A model generated the notes under the pieces. The model was not told the origin of the DNA and searched no databases. It worked only from the letters and a program-made list of their open reading frames with translations. A stretch of 64,000 nt of DNA, from contig NZ_JABTTS010000018.1 of the NCBI RefSeq assembly GCF_018638295.1, positions 51,736 through 115,735 on the forward strand, in the 5' to 3' direction. The stretch comes from Streptomyces sp. CHD11. GTDB taxonomy: Bacteria > Actinomycetota > Actinomycetes > Streptomycetales > Streptomycetaceae. This document shows, piece by piece, positions 8,428 through 17,042 of this stretch (position 1 is its first letter; the number at the start of each line of letters is the position of its first letter). A program made the translations under genes and the position numbers.

Positions 8428-10776
8428 TCAGTCCCTGAGCAGATCGGGCACCCCATCGGCGTCGGGTTCGTCGCGGTCCGCCGAGACCACCGTCAGCTGC
8501 TGGGTGGCCCGGGTGAGGGCGACGTACAGCACGCGCAGACCGGCGGGGGACTCGTCGGCGATCTCCGCCGGGGAGACGACGATCGTCGCGTCGTACTCCA
8601 GGCCCTTGGCCTCCAGGCTGCCGAGCGCCATCACGCGCTCGCCGAGCCCGTCGAGCCACCGCCGGGCCTCCTCGCGGCGCTGCATGGCGACGACCACACC
8701 GATCGTGCCGTCCACCCGGTCCAGCAGCCGGGCGGCCTCCGCGCGCACGGTCGCGCCCAGCGGGGCCGGCGGGCCGGCCGGGTCCCCCGACTCCCGCGCG
8801 TCGCGGCCGCCGGAACCCCCCGCGACGGCGAACCGCGGCTCGATGCCCGTGGACCGTACCGCCCTCGGCGACTCGGAGCCGGGCATCGCGAGGGCGAGCA
8901 CCTTCGACGCCAGCTCGGCGATCTCCGCCGGGTTGCGGTAGTTCACGGTGAGCTCGAAACGGCGGCGCGGGCGGCTGCCGAGGGCCTCGTCACGGGCCTG
9001 GGCCGCCTCGTCGGGGTCCGACCAGGAGGACTGGGCCGGGTCGCCGACCACCGTCCAGGTGGCGTGCCGCCCGCGACGGCCGACCATCCGCCACTGCATC
9101 GGGGTGAGGTCCTGGGCCTCGTCGACGATGACGTGCGCGTACTCGACGCGCTCCTGGGCGAGCCGCTCGGCCCGCTCGCGCTGGGTCTCCTCGCGCACCG
9201 GCATCAGCTCCTCCAGGCCGGTGAGCTGGTCCAGCGGGTCGAGCTCGCGTTTCCTGCGGGGGCGGGCCGGGGTGCCGAGCACCGCGTGGAGCTCGTCGAG
9301 CATCGCGATGTCGTGCACCGAGCGGCCGTCCCGCTTCAGCGAGCGGGCGACCTTGCGTACCTCGCCGGGGTTGAGGACGCGGCGGGCCCAGCGGCCCAGG
9401 CGCCGCTCGTCGGCCATGGCGTCCAGCACGGCGGCCGGGGTCAGCTCGGGCCACCAGGCGTCGAGGAAGGCGGTGAAGTCGTCCTCGGTGGTGATGTCCT
9501 CGTCGAAGGAGGAGCGCAGCTCGGCGGCGAGTTCCGGGTCGGTGTGCCGGCTCCCGGCGCCGGAGCGCTCCCACAGGGCGTCGAGGAGCAGTTTCCGGGC
9601 GCGCGGGCGCAGCAGGTTGACCGGGGCGGTGCCGCCGAGGGCGGTGCGGCGGATGTCGGCCAGCTCCGCCGCCTCGAGTTCCAGGCGGCGGCCGAAGGCG
9701 ACGACCCGCAGCCGCTGCGGTGAGCCGTTCGGCTCCAGTGCTCCGCGCGCGGCCTTCCGCAGCACCTTGAGCATGCGGTAGGAGCCCTTGGCGCGGGCCA
9801 CCGACGGGGAGTCGTAGACCGTCGCCTCCGCGCCGTCGACCAGGGAGCCGATGGCGCGGATGGCCACCTGGCCCTCCTCGCCGAGGGACGGCAGCACGCC
9901 CTCGGTGTAGGCGACCAGGAGCGGGGTGGGCGAGACGATCAGGATGCCGCCCGCGTACCGGCGCCGGTCCTGGTAGAGCAGGTAGGCCGCGCGGTGCAGG
10001 GCGACGGCGGTCTTGCCGGTGCCGGGGCCGCCCTCGACGTACGTCACCGAGCCGGCGGGGGCGCGGATGACCAGGTCCTGCTCGGCCTGGATGGACGCCA
10101 CGATGTCCCGCATGGTGTGCGTACGGGCCTGGCCCAGCGCGGCCATCAGGGCACCGTCGCCGATCACCGGCAGCTCGCGGCCGTCCAGGGACGCCTTCAC
10201 CTCGGGGCGCATCAGGTCGTCCTCGACACCCTGGACCCGGCGTCCCTTGGAGCGGATGACGCGGCGCCGCACGACCCGGCCGGGGTCGACCGGGGTGGAG
10301 CGGTAGAAGGGAGCCGCCGCGGGGGCCCGCCAGTCGATGACCATCGGCGCGTAGTCCGCGTCGAGGACGCCGATCCGGCCGATGTGCAGGGTCTCGGCGA
10401 TGTCGGCGGTGTTGTCCTCCCTGATGGCCCCGTCGGCGGGCTCCACTGCGGTGTACGCGCCGTCGGGGCCCTTCTTGCCGTCCTTGCCGGGCAGCAGGTC
10501 GATCCGGCCGAAGAGGAAGTCCTCGTACTCGTTGTTCAGCCGGTTGAGGTGGATGCCGGCCCGGAAGACCTGGGCGTCCCGCTCGGCGAGAGCGCCGGGC
10601 GTGCCGACGTGACCGCGCAGGGCGGCGTCGGCCATGAGGAACTCCGCCTCGTGGATCTTCTCCTCGAGGCGTACGTACACCCGGTCCAGATGTTCCTGTT
10701 CGACTCGGATCTCGCGGTCCCGAACAGAGTCGTGGACCGGTTCGACCGCGGATTCCTGCTGAGCCTGAGCGGCCAC
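8428..10776 (-). CDS. helD: HelD-type RNA polymerase-associated superfamily 1 helicase
   Basis: UvrD/Rep-like ATPase. HelD proteins bind RNA polymerase and release it from DNA; some actinobacterial relatives (HelR) give rifamycin tolerance (family knowledge). 782 residues from GTG 10776, preceded by AGAAGGGG. An N-terminal coiled-coil arm (EQEHLDRVYVRLEEKIHEAE) is followed by the YEDFLFGRIDL and VIDWRAPAAAPFY motifs that mark HelD rather than UvrD. Walker A is GGPGTGKT, motif II is VIVDEAQDLTPMQ, and C-terminal helicase motifs include YVALTRATQQL. No clear rifamycin-associated element was seen upstream, so general RNAP recycling is more likely than a drug-induced role. Confidence 0.92.
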   Translation of the reverse strand: MAAQAQQESAVEPVHDSVRDREIRVEQEHLDRVYVRLEEKIHEAEFLMADAALRGHVGTPGALAERDAQVFRAGIHLNRLNNEYEDFLFGRIDLLPGKDGKKGPDGAYTAVEPADGAIREDNTADIAETLHIGRIGVLDADYAPMVIDWRAPAAAPFYRSTPVDPGRVVRRRVIRSKGRRVQGVEDDLMRPEVKASLDGRELPVIGDGALMAALGQARTHTMRDIVASIQAEQDLVIRAPAGSVTYVEGGPGTGKTAVALHRAAYLLYQDRRRYAGGILIVSPTPLLVAYTEGVLPSLGEEGQVAIRAIGSLVDGAEATVYDSPSVARAKGSYRMLKVLRKAARGALEPNGSPQRLRVVAFGRRLELEAAELADIRRTALGGTAPVNLLRPRARKLLLDALWERSGAGSRHTDPELAAELRSSFDEDITTEDDFTAFLDAWWPELTPAAVLDAMADERRLGRWARRVLNPGEVRKVARSLKRDGRSVHDIAMLDELHAVLGTPARPRRKRELDPLDQLTGLEELMPVREETQRERAERLAQERVEYAHVIVDEAQDLTPMQWRMVGRRGRHATWTVVGDPAQSSWSDPDEAAQARDEALGSRPRRRFELTVNYRNPAEIAELASKVLALAMPGSESPRAVRSTGIEPRFAVAGGSGGRDARESGDPAGPPAPLGATVRAEAARLLDRVDGTIGVVVAMQRREEARRWLDGLGERVMALGSLEAKGLEYDATIVVSPAEIADESPAGLRVLYVALTRATQQLTVVSADRDEPDADGVPDLLRD

Positions 10777-11808
10777 CGGGCCCCCTTCTGACGTGCTGGG
10801 CAGCCGTCAACCGTACGCGAAGGGGACACCCGTCGGCTACGGGCCTCCCCGGCGAACCCCCGCCGGACAGGATGACCCACGAACCGGTCCCGCACACCCG
10901 CCGGCCGGACAGGACCACCGGGCCGGCCCGGAAACCGGCCACGACCGGCGGACACGGCCGGACCGGACCCGCACCCGCACCCGCACCCGCACCCGCACCC
11001 GAACAGGCACGACCCTCCCCCAAGGCCCGGCGTCGGAGCCCCCGGTTCGACGGACCGGCCACCCACCCACCGGAAAGAACCAGCGGACACGGCCGGACCG
11101 GACCCGCGCCTCCAGGCCGAACAGGAGCAGGCCCCCAGGGCCCGGCGTCGGAGCCCCGCCGGTTTCGACGGACCGACCACCCACCCACCGACCGGAAGAC
11201 CGGCGCACCGGACCCGCACCCCGCGGACCACGCGCGGGCACACCCGCAGGGGCCCGCCATCGGGGCCGGACCCGCAGACCGGACCCCCACCCGCCGACCG
11301 GACCCAACCGGCGCACCGGACCGGAGGCAGGGGCAGGGAACAGCAAGCCGGCGGACCGGACCCGCACCTGCCACCTGCCACCTGCAAACCGAAGGGGGCA
11401 GACCCCCAGGGCCCGGCGTCGGAGCCCGGCCGGATCGGCGGACCGGCTCCCACCCGCCGACCGGGAAGAACCGACGGGACACGGCCGGACCGGACCCGCA
11501 CCCCGCGGACCACGCGCGGGCACGCCCGCAGGGGCCCGGCCTCGGGGCCGGACCCGGCAGACCGGACCCGAGGAGCGGGCGCGACCGGGCCGGGGACCGG
11601 CAGGCCGGGCCCGTGGACCGGGTGGGGGCAGCAGCGCAGGACCCGGCGTCGGTGCCCGGCCGGACCGGCGCACCGGGCCGGGGACGGCGGGTCACGCACG
11701 CCACCCCGCGGCCCAAGGGGCGCCGGAGGAGACGCACCGGCCCCCGCTCACCGGCTCCCCGGCGCTCGCGGGTGCCGCCCGCGTTTCCCCGGCCCGACCG
11801 CCGGAGGC
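10777..11808. repeat. 1 kb GC-rich intergenic region built of diverged tandem repeats
   Basis: No convincing gene is present between helD and the anti-sigma gene. The sequence is made of recurring blocks. Block A (GGCCCGGCGTCGGAGCCC) occurs at 11024, 11139 and 11410, with a decayed copy near 11640. Block B (about 47 bp, starting CCGGACCCGCACCCCGCGG) occurs at 11209 and 11490. The spacing of A and B shows a duplicated unit of about 275 bp. A hexamer array (ACCCGC, nearly six copies) runs 10967-11001, and a 7-bp triplet repeat lies near 11366-11388. Frames on both strands are open only because of the composition and read as Pro/Arg or Gly/Val repeats. Confidence 0.7.
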
Positions 11809-12645
11809 CTACGCGTCGACCTCGACGAGCAGCTCGCCCTCGAAGGTCATGAACTCGAAGTGGTCGATCTGGTTCGGCGCGATCGAGGCGCCGCCCTGGA
11901 CGTACAGGGGCTGCCTGGCCTTGTCCGACGTGGCTTCGGGCAGACCGTAGCCCTCGCCGGGCACCGACCAGGTGTTCGCCGTCTCGCGCTCGCCGTTCTT
12001 GCCGACGACGATCAGCGAGCACTTCTGCTCGCCCTTGACGTTCTTCAGCTCCGTGACGATCTCGGTGCCCCAGAGCTTCTTCTCCAGGGCCACGGTCGCG
12101 GTCACCTGCGTGCCCGGGTCGGTCGCCGTGATCTTGTCGGAGATCTTGTCGAAGGCGTCCTTGGCGGGGTTGGCCGCGAGCGTCTGGTTGGTGCCGCTGC
12201 CGCCGCCCTTCTCCTCGTCCCCGCCACTCGCCGCCACGGCGACGAACGGACCGCTGACGATCAGCGCGCCCGCGGCGGCCACCATGTAGAAGTTGCGGCG
12301 GCGCTTGCGGGCACGGCGCTCGGCGACCTCGTCGACCAGTTTCTCCACCACACGGGGTGAGGGCTTGGCGGCCAGGGACTCGCCCAGCGCGGGCGTCTTG
12401 GTCTCGGGCAGGTCCGCGAGGGCGGCCAGCATCGGTTCCATGCCGGCGAGTTCGTCGAGCTGCTGGGCGCACCACTCGCAGGACGCGAGGTGCGCCTCGA
12501 ACGTGCTCGCCTCGGCGTCGTCGAGGATGCCGAGGGCGTAGGCGCCGACGGTCTCGTGCTCGTTCGGCACCGGTGATCCCTCCATGGCACCAGACATACC
12601 CGTACCGCCCGTGCCGAATCCCTGGTTTCCCCCGTACACACTCAT
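11809..12645 (-). CDS. Transmembrane anti-sigma factor with zinc-binding (ZAS) domain
   Basis: Holds its partner ECF sigma factor inactive at the membrane. 278 residues from ATG 12645, which shares one base with the sigma stop (TGATG), so synthesis of the two is coupled. The cytoplasmic N-terminus has the zinc anti-sigma motif His30-x21-His52-x3-Cys56-x2-Cys59 (HLASCEWC). A basic stretch (RRARKRRRN) precedes one membrane helix (FYMVAAAGALIVSGPFVAVA, about residues 130-150). The extracytoplasmic C-terminus (about 125 residues) resembles the anti-sigma-K C-terminal type and could sense an envelope signal. By position it is the partner of a SigU-like sigma factor. Confidence 0.92.
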   Translation of the reverse strand: MSVYGGNQGFGTGGTGMSGAMEGSPVPNEHETVGAYALGILDDAEASTFEAHLASCEWCAQQLDELAGMEPMLAALADLPETKTPALGESLAAKPSPRVVEKLVDEVAERRARKRRRNFYMVAAAGALIVSGPFVAVAASGGDEEKGGGSGTNQTLAANPAKDAFDKISDKITATDPGTQVTATVALEKKLWGTEIVTELKNVKGEQKCSLIVVGKNGERETANTWSVPGEGYGLPEATSDKARQPLYVQGGASIAPNQIDHFEFMTFEGELLVEVDA

Positions 12646-13205
12646 CACGCCGTCACCCCCCGCTCCTCGAGAGCCAGCTTCATCGACCGCAGGGCGTAGA
12701 AGACCCGGGAACGGACGGTACCGCTCGGTATGCCGAGTGTCTGCGCCGCCTCGTTGACGGTACGCCCCTTGAAGTACGTCTCGACGAGGACCTCCCGGTG
12801 GGCCGGGGTCAGGTCGTCGAGCGCGTCCGACAGCGTCATCAGCCACAGCGCCTTGTCGATCTCGTCCTCCGCGGGAATGACCTCCAGCGGCGACGGATCG
12901 ACCTCCTGCGGCCGGGCCTGCCGGCTGCGGTGGCCGTCGATGACGATGCGCCGGGCGACCGTCACCAGCCAGGGGCGTACCGAACCGGTCGCCCGATTGA
13001 GCTGACCGGCGTTCTTCCAGGCACGGATGAGCGTCTCCTGGACGACGTCCTCGGCGCGTTGCCGGTCTCCGGCGACCAGCCGCAGGACATAGGCCAGCAA
13101 AGGCCCCGCGTGCTCGCGATACAGCGCACGCATCAGCTCCTCATCAGGTTCCGAGGGCTGTGAGGACATGCGATGTCGGGCCCTCGATCCACGTTCATTG
13201 GCCAC
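12645..13205 (-). CDS. sigU: ECF RNA polymerase sigma factor (SigU-like by position)
   Basis: Directs RNA polymerase to stress promoters when freed from its anti-sigma factor. 186 residues from GTG 13205, chosen for the AAGGA ribosome site seven bases upstream; ATG 13169 is an alternative. Region 2 (ALYREHAGPLLAYVLRLV, then RAEDVVQETLIRAWKN) and region 4 (LTPAHREVLVETYFKGRT, ending GIPSGTVRSRVFYALR) are intact, and no C-terminal extension is present. The symbol is inferred from helD upstream-neighbour order as recalled for S. coelicolor SCO2954, not from a search. Confidence 0.88.
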   Translation of the reverse strand: MANERGSRARHRMSSQPSEPDEELMRALYREHAGPLLAYVLRLVAGDRQRAEDVVQETLIRAWKNAGQLNRATGSVRPWLVTVARRIVIDGHRSRQARPQEVDPSPLEVIPAEDEIDKALWLMTLSDALDDLTPAHREVLVETYFKGRTVNEAAQTLGIPSGTVRSRVFYALRSMKLALEERGVTA

Positions 13206-13520
13206 GGCCGCATCCTTGCGCACGCCCACCTCCGGTGTCCGGGGGATCCCCCAGTCGGTCGCTCGACAACCGGTACGGACGGCAGGGGTTGGGTGTTCAA
13301 AGGGAGACGGCAGTTTTCTGCGGGACGGGGCGACGACCGGGACATGAGAGCACATTCCCCCCGCCACTTCTTTACATTTCCGACACAGTGCCGAGAGCGG
13401 CCACGTCATTCACCGCACACGGAAGGCGAACAGGGGTGTAACGCAGATCACTTCGACAATTTCCGCCCGCACGGCACACGGAAGCCGCATACGACGCAAG
13501 GGGGTTGTTCGGGACGCCGG
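13206..13520. other. Intergenic region upstream of the ECF sigma gene
   Basis: About 315 bp carrying the promoter of the leftward sigma/anti-sigma operon and the downstream side of the leftward CGNR gene. It is less GC-rich than its neighbours. No ECF-type promoter could be assigned with confidence. Confidence 0.4.
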
Positions 13521-14114
13521 TCAGGCGCGGGCGAGAGCGGCGCGGCGGCGGTGCCGGGCCACCCGTTCACGGTTGCCGCACACCTCGCTGGAGCACCAGC
13601 GCCGCCTGCGCCCCCGGGAGGTGTCCACGTAGACGATGGGGCAGTTGTCGCCCGCGCACTGCCTGAGGCTAGCGCGGGCGACGGGGTCGGTGAGCAGGTC
13701 CACCGCGTCCCGCGCGACCGCGGCGAGCAGCGCGGCCCGGCCGGGCGGGCCGTCGAGCCGGCGCACCAGCGTGCCGTCCTCGCCGGGCACCGCGTGCGGC
13801 ACCGGGGGCGCCGCGCGGGCGAGTTCGTTCACCCGCGCGAGGGCGCGATCGTACGCGGGGACACCGGGCGCCGGCCGGCCACGGACCAAAGGGGCGAGCT
13901 GCCCGCGCAGTTCGCGGAACGCCACCAGCCAGGAGGTGTCCGCGTGGGCCAGTGTGGTGTCCTCGGGCACGAGCCCGGAACCGGTGATCCAGGCGCGCAG
14001 CACCGCCGCGGACTCGAGCCGTTCCCCGGGATGGGCGGTCGCGAGCAGATCCAGACAGACCCGCCCGGTGTCGAACCGCAGCTCGTAGGAGACCGTGACC
14101 GTACCCAGTGCCAT
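13521..14114 (-). CDS. ABATE-type CGNR zinc-finger protein
   Basis: 197-residue protein of the CGNR family, presumed stress-related transcriptional regulators. The N-terminal ABATE domain contains RVCLDLLATAH and LRAWITGSGLV. The C-terminal finger has paired cysteines (CAGDNC, then WCSSEVCGNRERVARHRRR) with the name-giving CGNR. The basic C-terminal tail would bind nucleic acid. It is leftward, between the sigma operon and nnaR, with no overlap to either; no ligand or target is indicated. Confidence 0.85.
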   Translation of the reverse strand: MALGTVTVSYELRFDTGRVCLDLLATAHPGERLESAAVLRAWITGSGLVPEDTTLAHADTSWLVAFRELRGQLAPLVRGRPAPGVPAYDRALARVNELARAAPPVPHAVPGEDGTLVRRLDGPPGRAALLAAVARDAVDLLTDPVARASLRQCAGDNCPIVYVDTSRGRRRRWCSSEVCGNRERVARHRRRAALARA

Positions 14115-14222
14115 GTTCCTGCCACCGCCTAGGTTGGCCTCGCGCGAAGGCCGGTGAGCGATCCGGGAAACCGTGCTCCTCCCACAGTGCCCGTCCGCCC
14201 CGGCCCCCGGAACCCCCCGCGC

Positions 14223-15377
14223 TCAGCCGTCCCCGTACTTGGACTCCAGGGTCGGGTCCAGGGCGAGGCGGTAACCGCGCTTGACGACGGTCTGGATCAG
14301 TTTCGGCGCGCCGAGGGCGGAGCGCAGCCGGGCCATCGCGGTCTCCACCGCGTGCTCGTCACGGCCGGTGCCCGGCAGTGCGCGCAGCAGCTCCGCGCGG
14401 GAGACGACCCAGCCGGGCTGCCGGGACAGCGCCCGCAGCAGGGACATCCCGGCCGGCGGCACGGGCCTGAGCGCCCCGTCCACCAGGGCCGCGTGCCCCC
14501 GGATCTCCAGCCGGTGCCCGGCGACCGGCAACGCCCGCGCCCGCGCGGGCAGTTCCCGGCAGAGCAGCTGGACCAGCGGGCCGAGCCGGAAGCGTTCGGG
14601 CTGCACCGTGTCGATACCGCGGGCCTGCAACGGCAGTGCGGTGACCGGGCCGACGCAGGCGGACAGCACATCGTGGCCGAGCGCGGCGAGCAGTCCGTCG
14701 AGGAGTCCGCGCTCCTGCGCGCGGGAGAGCAGCGACGCCGCGGCGGGCGCGCTGGTGAAGGTGACCGCGTCCACGGCGCGGGCGACGGCGGCGTCGATGA
14801 GGCGGTCGACGGGACCGATGTCCTCCGGCGGCAGCCACCGGTAGACCGGCACTCCCACCACCTCCGCTCCCGCGGCCCGCAGCGACTCCACGAAGCCCGG
14901 CAGCGGTTCGCCGTGCAGCTGCACGGCGATCCGCAGTCCGTCCACGCCCTCCTCCAGGAGCCGGTCGAGCACCTCGGCCATGGACTCCGACGCCGGTGAC
15001 CACTCCTCGGACAGCCCGGCGGCCCGGATCGCGCCCTTCACCTTCGGCCCGCGGGCCAGGATCCGCACCCCGCGCAGCCGCTCCAGCAGGTCCTCCCCCA
15101 GCCCCCAGCCGTCGGCGGCCTCCACCCAGCCCCGGAAGCCGATGGCGGTGGTGGCGACCGTGATGTCCGGGGCCCGTCCGATGATGTCCTTGGTGGCGGT
15201 CAGCAGTTCGCTGTCGTCGGCGAGCGGCACGATCCGCAGCGCCGGGGCGTGCAGCACGGCGGCTCCGCGCCGCTCCAGCAGCGCGCCCAGCTCGTCCGCG
15301 CGGCGCGCCGCGGTCACCCCCACGGTGAAACCCGCGAGTGGACCGTGCTCCGGTGGCTGCTCTTCTTCGTCGTACAT
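14223..15377 (-). CDS. nnaR: NnaR-type regulator: uroporphyrinogen-III synthase-like domain fused to winged-helix DNA-binding domain
   Basis: 384 residues. The first about 270 residues match uroporphyrinogen-III synthase (GFTVGVTAARRADEL, AVTFTSAPAA, CVGPVTA). The last about 100 form an OmpR-type winged helix (ALSRQPGWVVSRAELL, then VETAMARLRSAL and VVKRGYRLAL). This fusion next to a nitrate transporter is the arrangement of NnaR, which in S. coelicolor activates nitrite and nitrate assimilation genes together with GlnR (recalled). It lies 127 bp downstream of narK in the same direction, so it may be co-transcribed. Whether the HemD-like domain is catalytic here is doubtful. Confidence 0.88.
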   Translation of the reverse strand: MYDEEEQPPEHGPLAGFTVGVTAARRADELGALLERRGAAVLHAPALRIVPLADDSELLTATKDIIGRAPDITVATTAIGFRGWVEAADGWGLGEDLLERLRGVRILARGPKVKGAIRAAGLSEEWSPASESMAEVLDRLLEEGVDGLRIAVQLHGEPLPGFVESLRAAGAEVVGVPVYRWLPPEDIGPVDRLIDAAVARAVDAVTFTSAPAAASLLSRAQERGLLDGLLAALGHDVLSACVGPVTALPLQARGIDTVQPERFRLGPLVQLLCRELPARARALPVAGHRLEIRGHAALVDGALRPVPPAGMSLLRALSRQPGWVVSRAELLRALPGTGRDEHAVETAMARLRSALGAPKLIQTVVKRGYRLALDPTLESKYGDG

Positions 15378-15504
15378 GGCTCTCGTCCCGCTCGAGTCGG
15401 CGTACCGCAGGGAGGTGCGGCTCCACCTCCCTGCGGGCCGAGCCTGTCAACGATGCGTGTCGGGCCCGGTTCGGCTGCATGTCACCAGTGTTACGTCATG
15501 GCCG

Positions 15505-16863
15505 TCACACTTCCGCGTAGCTGAGCTGCGGCTTCTTCTCCGCGGCGGCATCCGTGTCCTGTGGCCGGGCCGCCGGGCGGCGCAGGTATACGGCCCAGGT
15601 GACCGCGAAACAGACCGCGTAGCAGGCGAGGAACGCCACGAAGGCGCCGGTGCCGGAGCCGTAGGAGAGGAAGGACTGACGGAACGCCAGGTTGATGCCG
15701 ACCCCGCCGAGCGCGCCCACCGCGCCGATCAGCCCCATGGCCGCCCCGGACAGCCGCCGCCCGTACGCGGCCGCCTCCTCGCCCGCCAGCCCCCGGGCCA
15801 GCGCCTTCGCCTGGAAGATGCCGGGGATCATCTTGTACGTCGATCCGTTGCCGAGACCGGTCAGCACGAACAGCACCACGAACGCGACGGTGAACAGGAC
15901 CAGCGACTTCTGCATGGACGCGGTGATCAGTACGGACGTCGCCGCGCCCATGGCGACGAAGTTCCACAGGGTGATCCGCGAACCGCCGTACCGGTCGGCG
16001 AGCCACCCGCCCACCGGACGGATCAGCGACCCCAGCAGCGGGCCGATGAAGGTGACGTACGCGGCCTGCAGCGGGGTGCGGCCGAACTGGCTCTGGAGCA
16101 CCTGCCCGAAGGCGAAGCTGTAGCCGATGAACGAGCCGAAGGTGCCGATGTAGAGGAACGACATGATCCAGGTGTGCCGGTCCCGCGCGGCGTCCCGGGC
16201 GGCACCGGTGTCGTTGCGCACCGAGGCGAGGTTGTCCATGTACCGCGCGGCGAGCACCGCGGCGACGACGATCAGCGGGATGTAGAGGCCGAGCAGCACG
16301 CGCGGCCCCCCGCTCGCGCCGATGATCGCGAGTGCCGCGATCTGGATCACCGGGACGCCGATGTTGCCGCCGCCGGCGTTCAGTCCGAGCGCCCAGCCCT
16401 TCTTCCTGAGCGGGAAGAAGGCGTTGATGTTGGTCATGGAGGAGGCGAAGTTGCCGCCGCCGATACCGGCCAGCAGGCCGACCAGCAGGAACGTGGAGAA
16501 GGACGTCCCCGGCTCCATCACGGCGAACGCGGCGACGGTGGGCACGAGCAGCAGCCCGGCACTGATCACCGTCCAGTTCCGCCCGCCGAAGAGCGCGACG
16601 GCGAAGGTGTAGGGCACCCGGACCACGGCGCCGACCAGGGTGACCATCGAGGTCAGCAGGAACTTGTCGGCCGGCGTGAGCCCGTACTCCGGGCCCATGA
16701 AGAGCACGAGCACGGACCACATCGTCCAGACGGAGAACCCGATGTGCTCGGACAGCACCGAGTAGAGCAGATTGCGGCGGGCGACCCGCTCTCCGGTCCG
16801 GTTCCAGAAGGTCTCGTCCTCCGGGTCCCACTGCTGGATCCAGCGGCCGCTGGGGGCTGTCAT
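15505..16863 (-). CDS. narK: Nitrate/nitrite transporter, NarK/NNP family of MFS
   Basis: Twelve-helix membrane carrier for nitrate uptake or nitrite export. 452 residues from ATG 16863. The N-terminal block WDPEDETFWNRTGERVARRN is typical of actinobacterial NarK. Both nitrate signatures are present: GGNFASSMTNINAFFP and the NAGGGNIGV motif in TM5. A second Gly-rich copy lies near GLGNGSTYKMIP. A candidate GlnR box lies about 95 bp upstream. The regulator NnaR is encoded next downstream, which fits a nitrogen-assimilation role. Confidence 0.93.
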   Translation of the reverse strand: MTAPSGRWIQQWDPEDETFWNRTGERVARRNLLYSVLSEHIGFSVWTMWSVLVLFMGPEYGLTPADKFLLTSMVTLVGAVVRVPYTFAVALFGGRNWTVISAGLLLVPTVAAFAVMEPGTSFSTFLLVGLLAGIGGGNFASSMTNINAFFPLRKKGWALGLNAGGGNIGVPVIQIAALAIIGASGGPRVLLGLYIPLIVVAAVLAARYMDNLASVRNDTGAARDAARDRHTWIMSFLYIGTFGSFIGYSFAFGQVLQSQFGRTPLQAAYVTFIGPLLGSLIRPVGGWLADRYGGSRITLWNFVAMGAATSVLITASMQKSLVLFTVAFVVLFVLTGLGNGSTYKMIPGIFQAKALARGLAGEEAAAYGRRLSGAAMGLIGAVGALGGVGINLAFRQSFLSYGSGTGAFVAFLACYAVCFAVTWAVYLRRPAARPQDTDAAAEKKPQLSYAEV

Positions 16864-16957
16864 GGGGCCTCCACTGTTCTCCGGGGCGCGGGCGGATGCG
16901 CCGCGCGGGGATGATCCCGAAGGTAGGGAGGGGGCGTTTCCGCCACGATGGCACGCA

Positions 16958-16984
16958 GTGACCGACAGGGAACGTTGCTCTCAC
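16958..16984 (+). promoter_or_regulatory. Candidate GlnR box upstream of narK
   Basis: GTGAC-N6-GGAAC-N6-CTCAC fits three consecutive half-sites of the GlnR consensus (gTnAC-n6-GaAAc repeated) with exact 6-bp spacers. It lies about 95 bp upstream of the narK start. The fourth half-site is not recognisable. Calls of this degenerate motif by eye produce false positives. Confidence 0.4.
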
Positions 16985-17042
16985 CCGCGGCGGGAGCGGG
17001 GTGAGAGGTGTCCGGCGCCGGGCACGGGCGACACCGTGAGGT

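Noticed and set aside
10793..11950. Long Pro/Arg/Thr-rich open frame on the plus strand (385 codons), with similar frames on the other strand
   Set aside because: All frames over the repeat block stay open because of composition; the frame runs antisense into the anti-sigma gene and has no ribosome site or domain.
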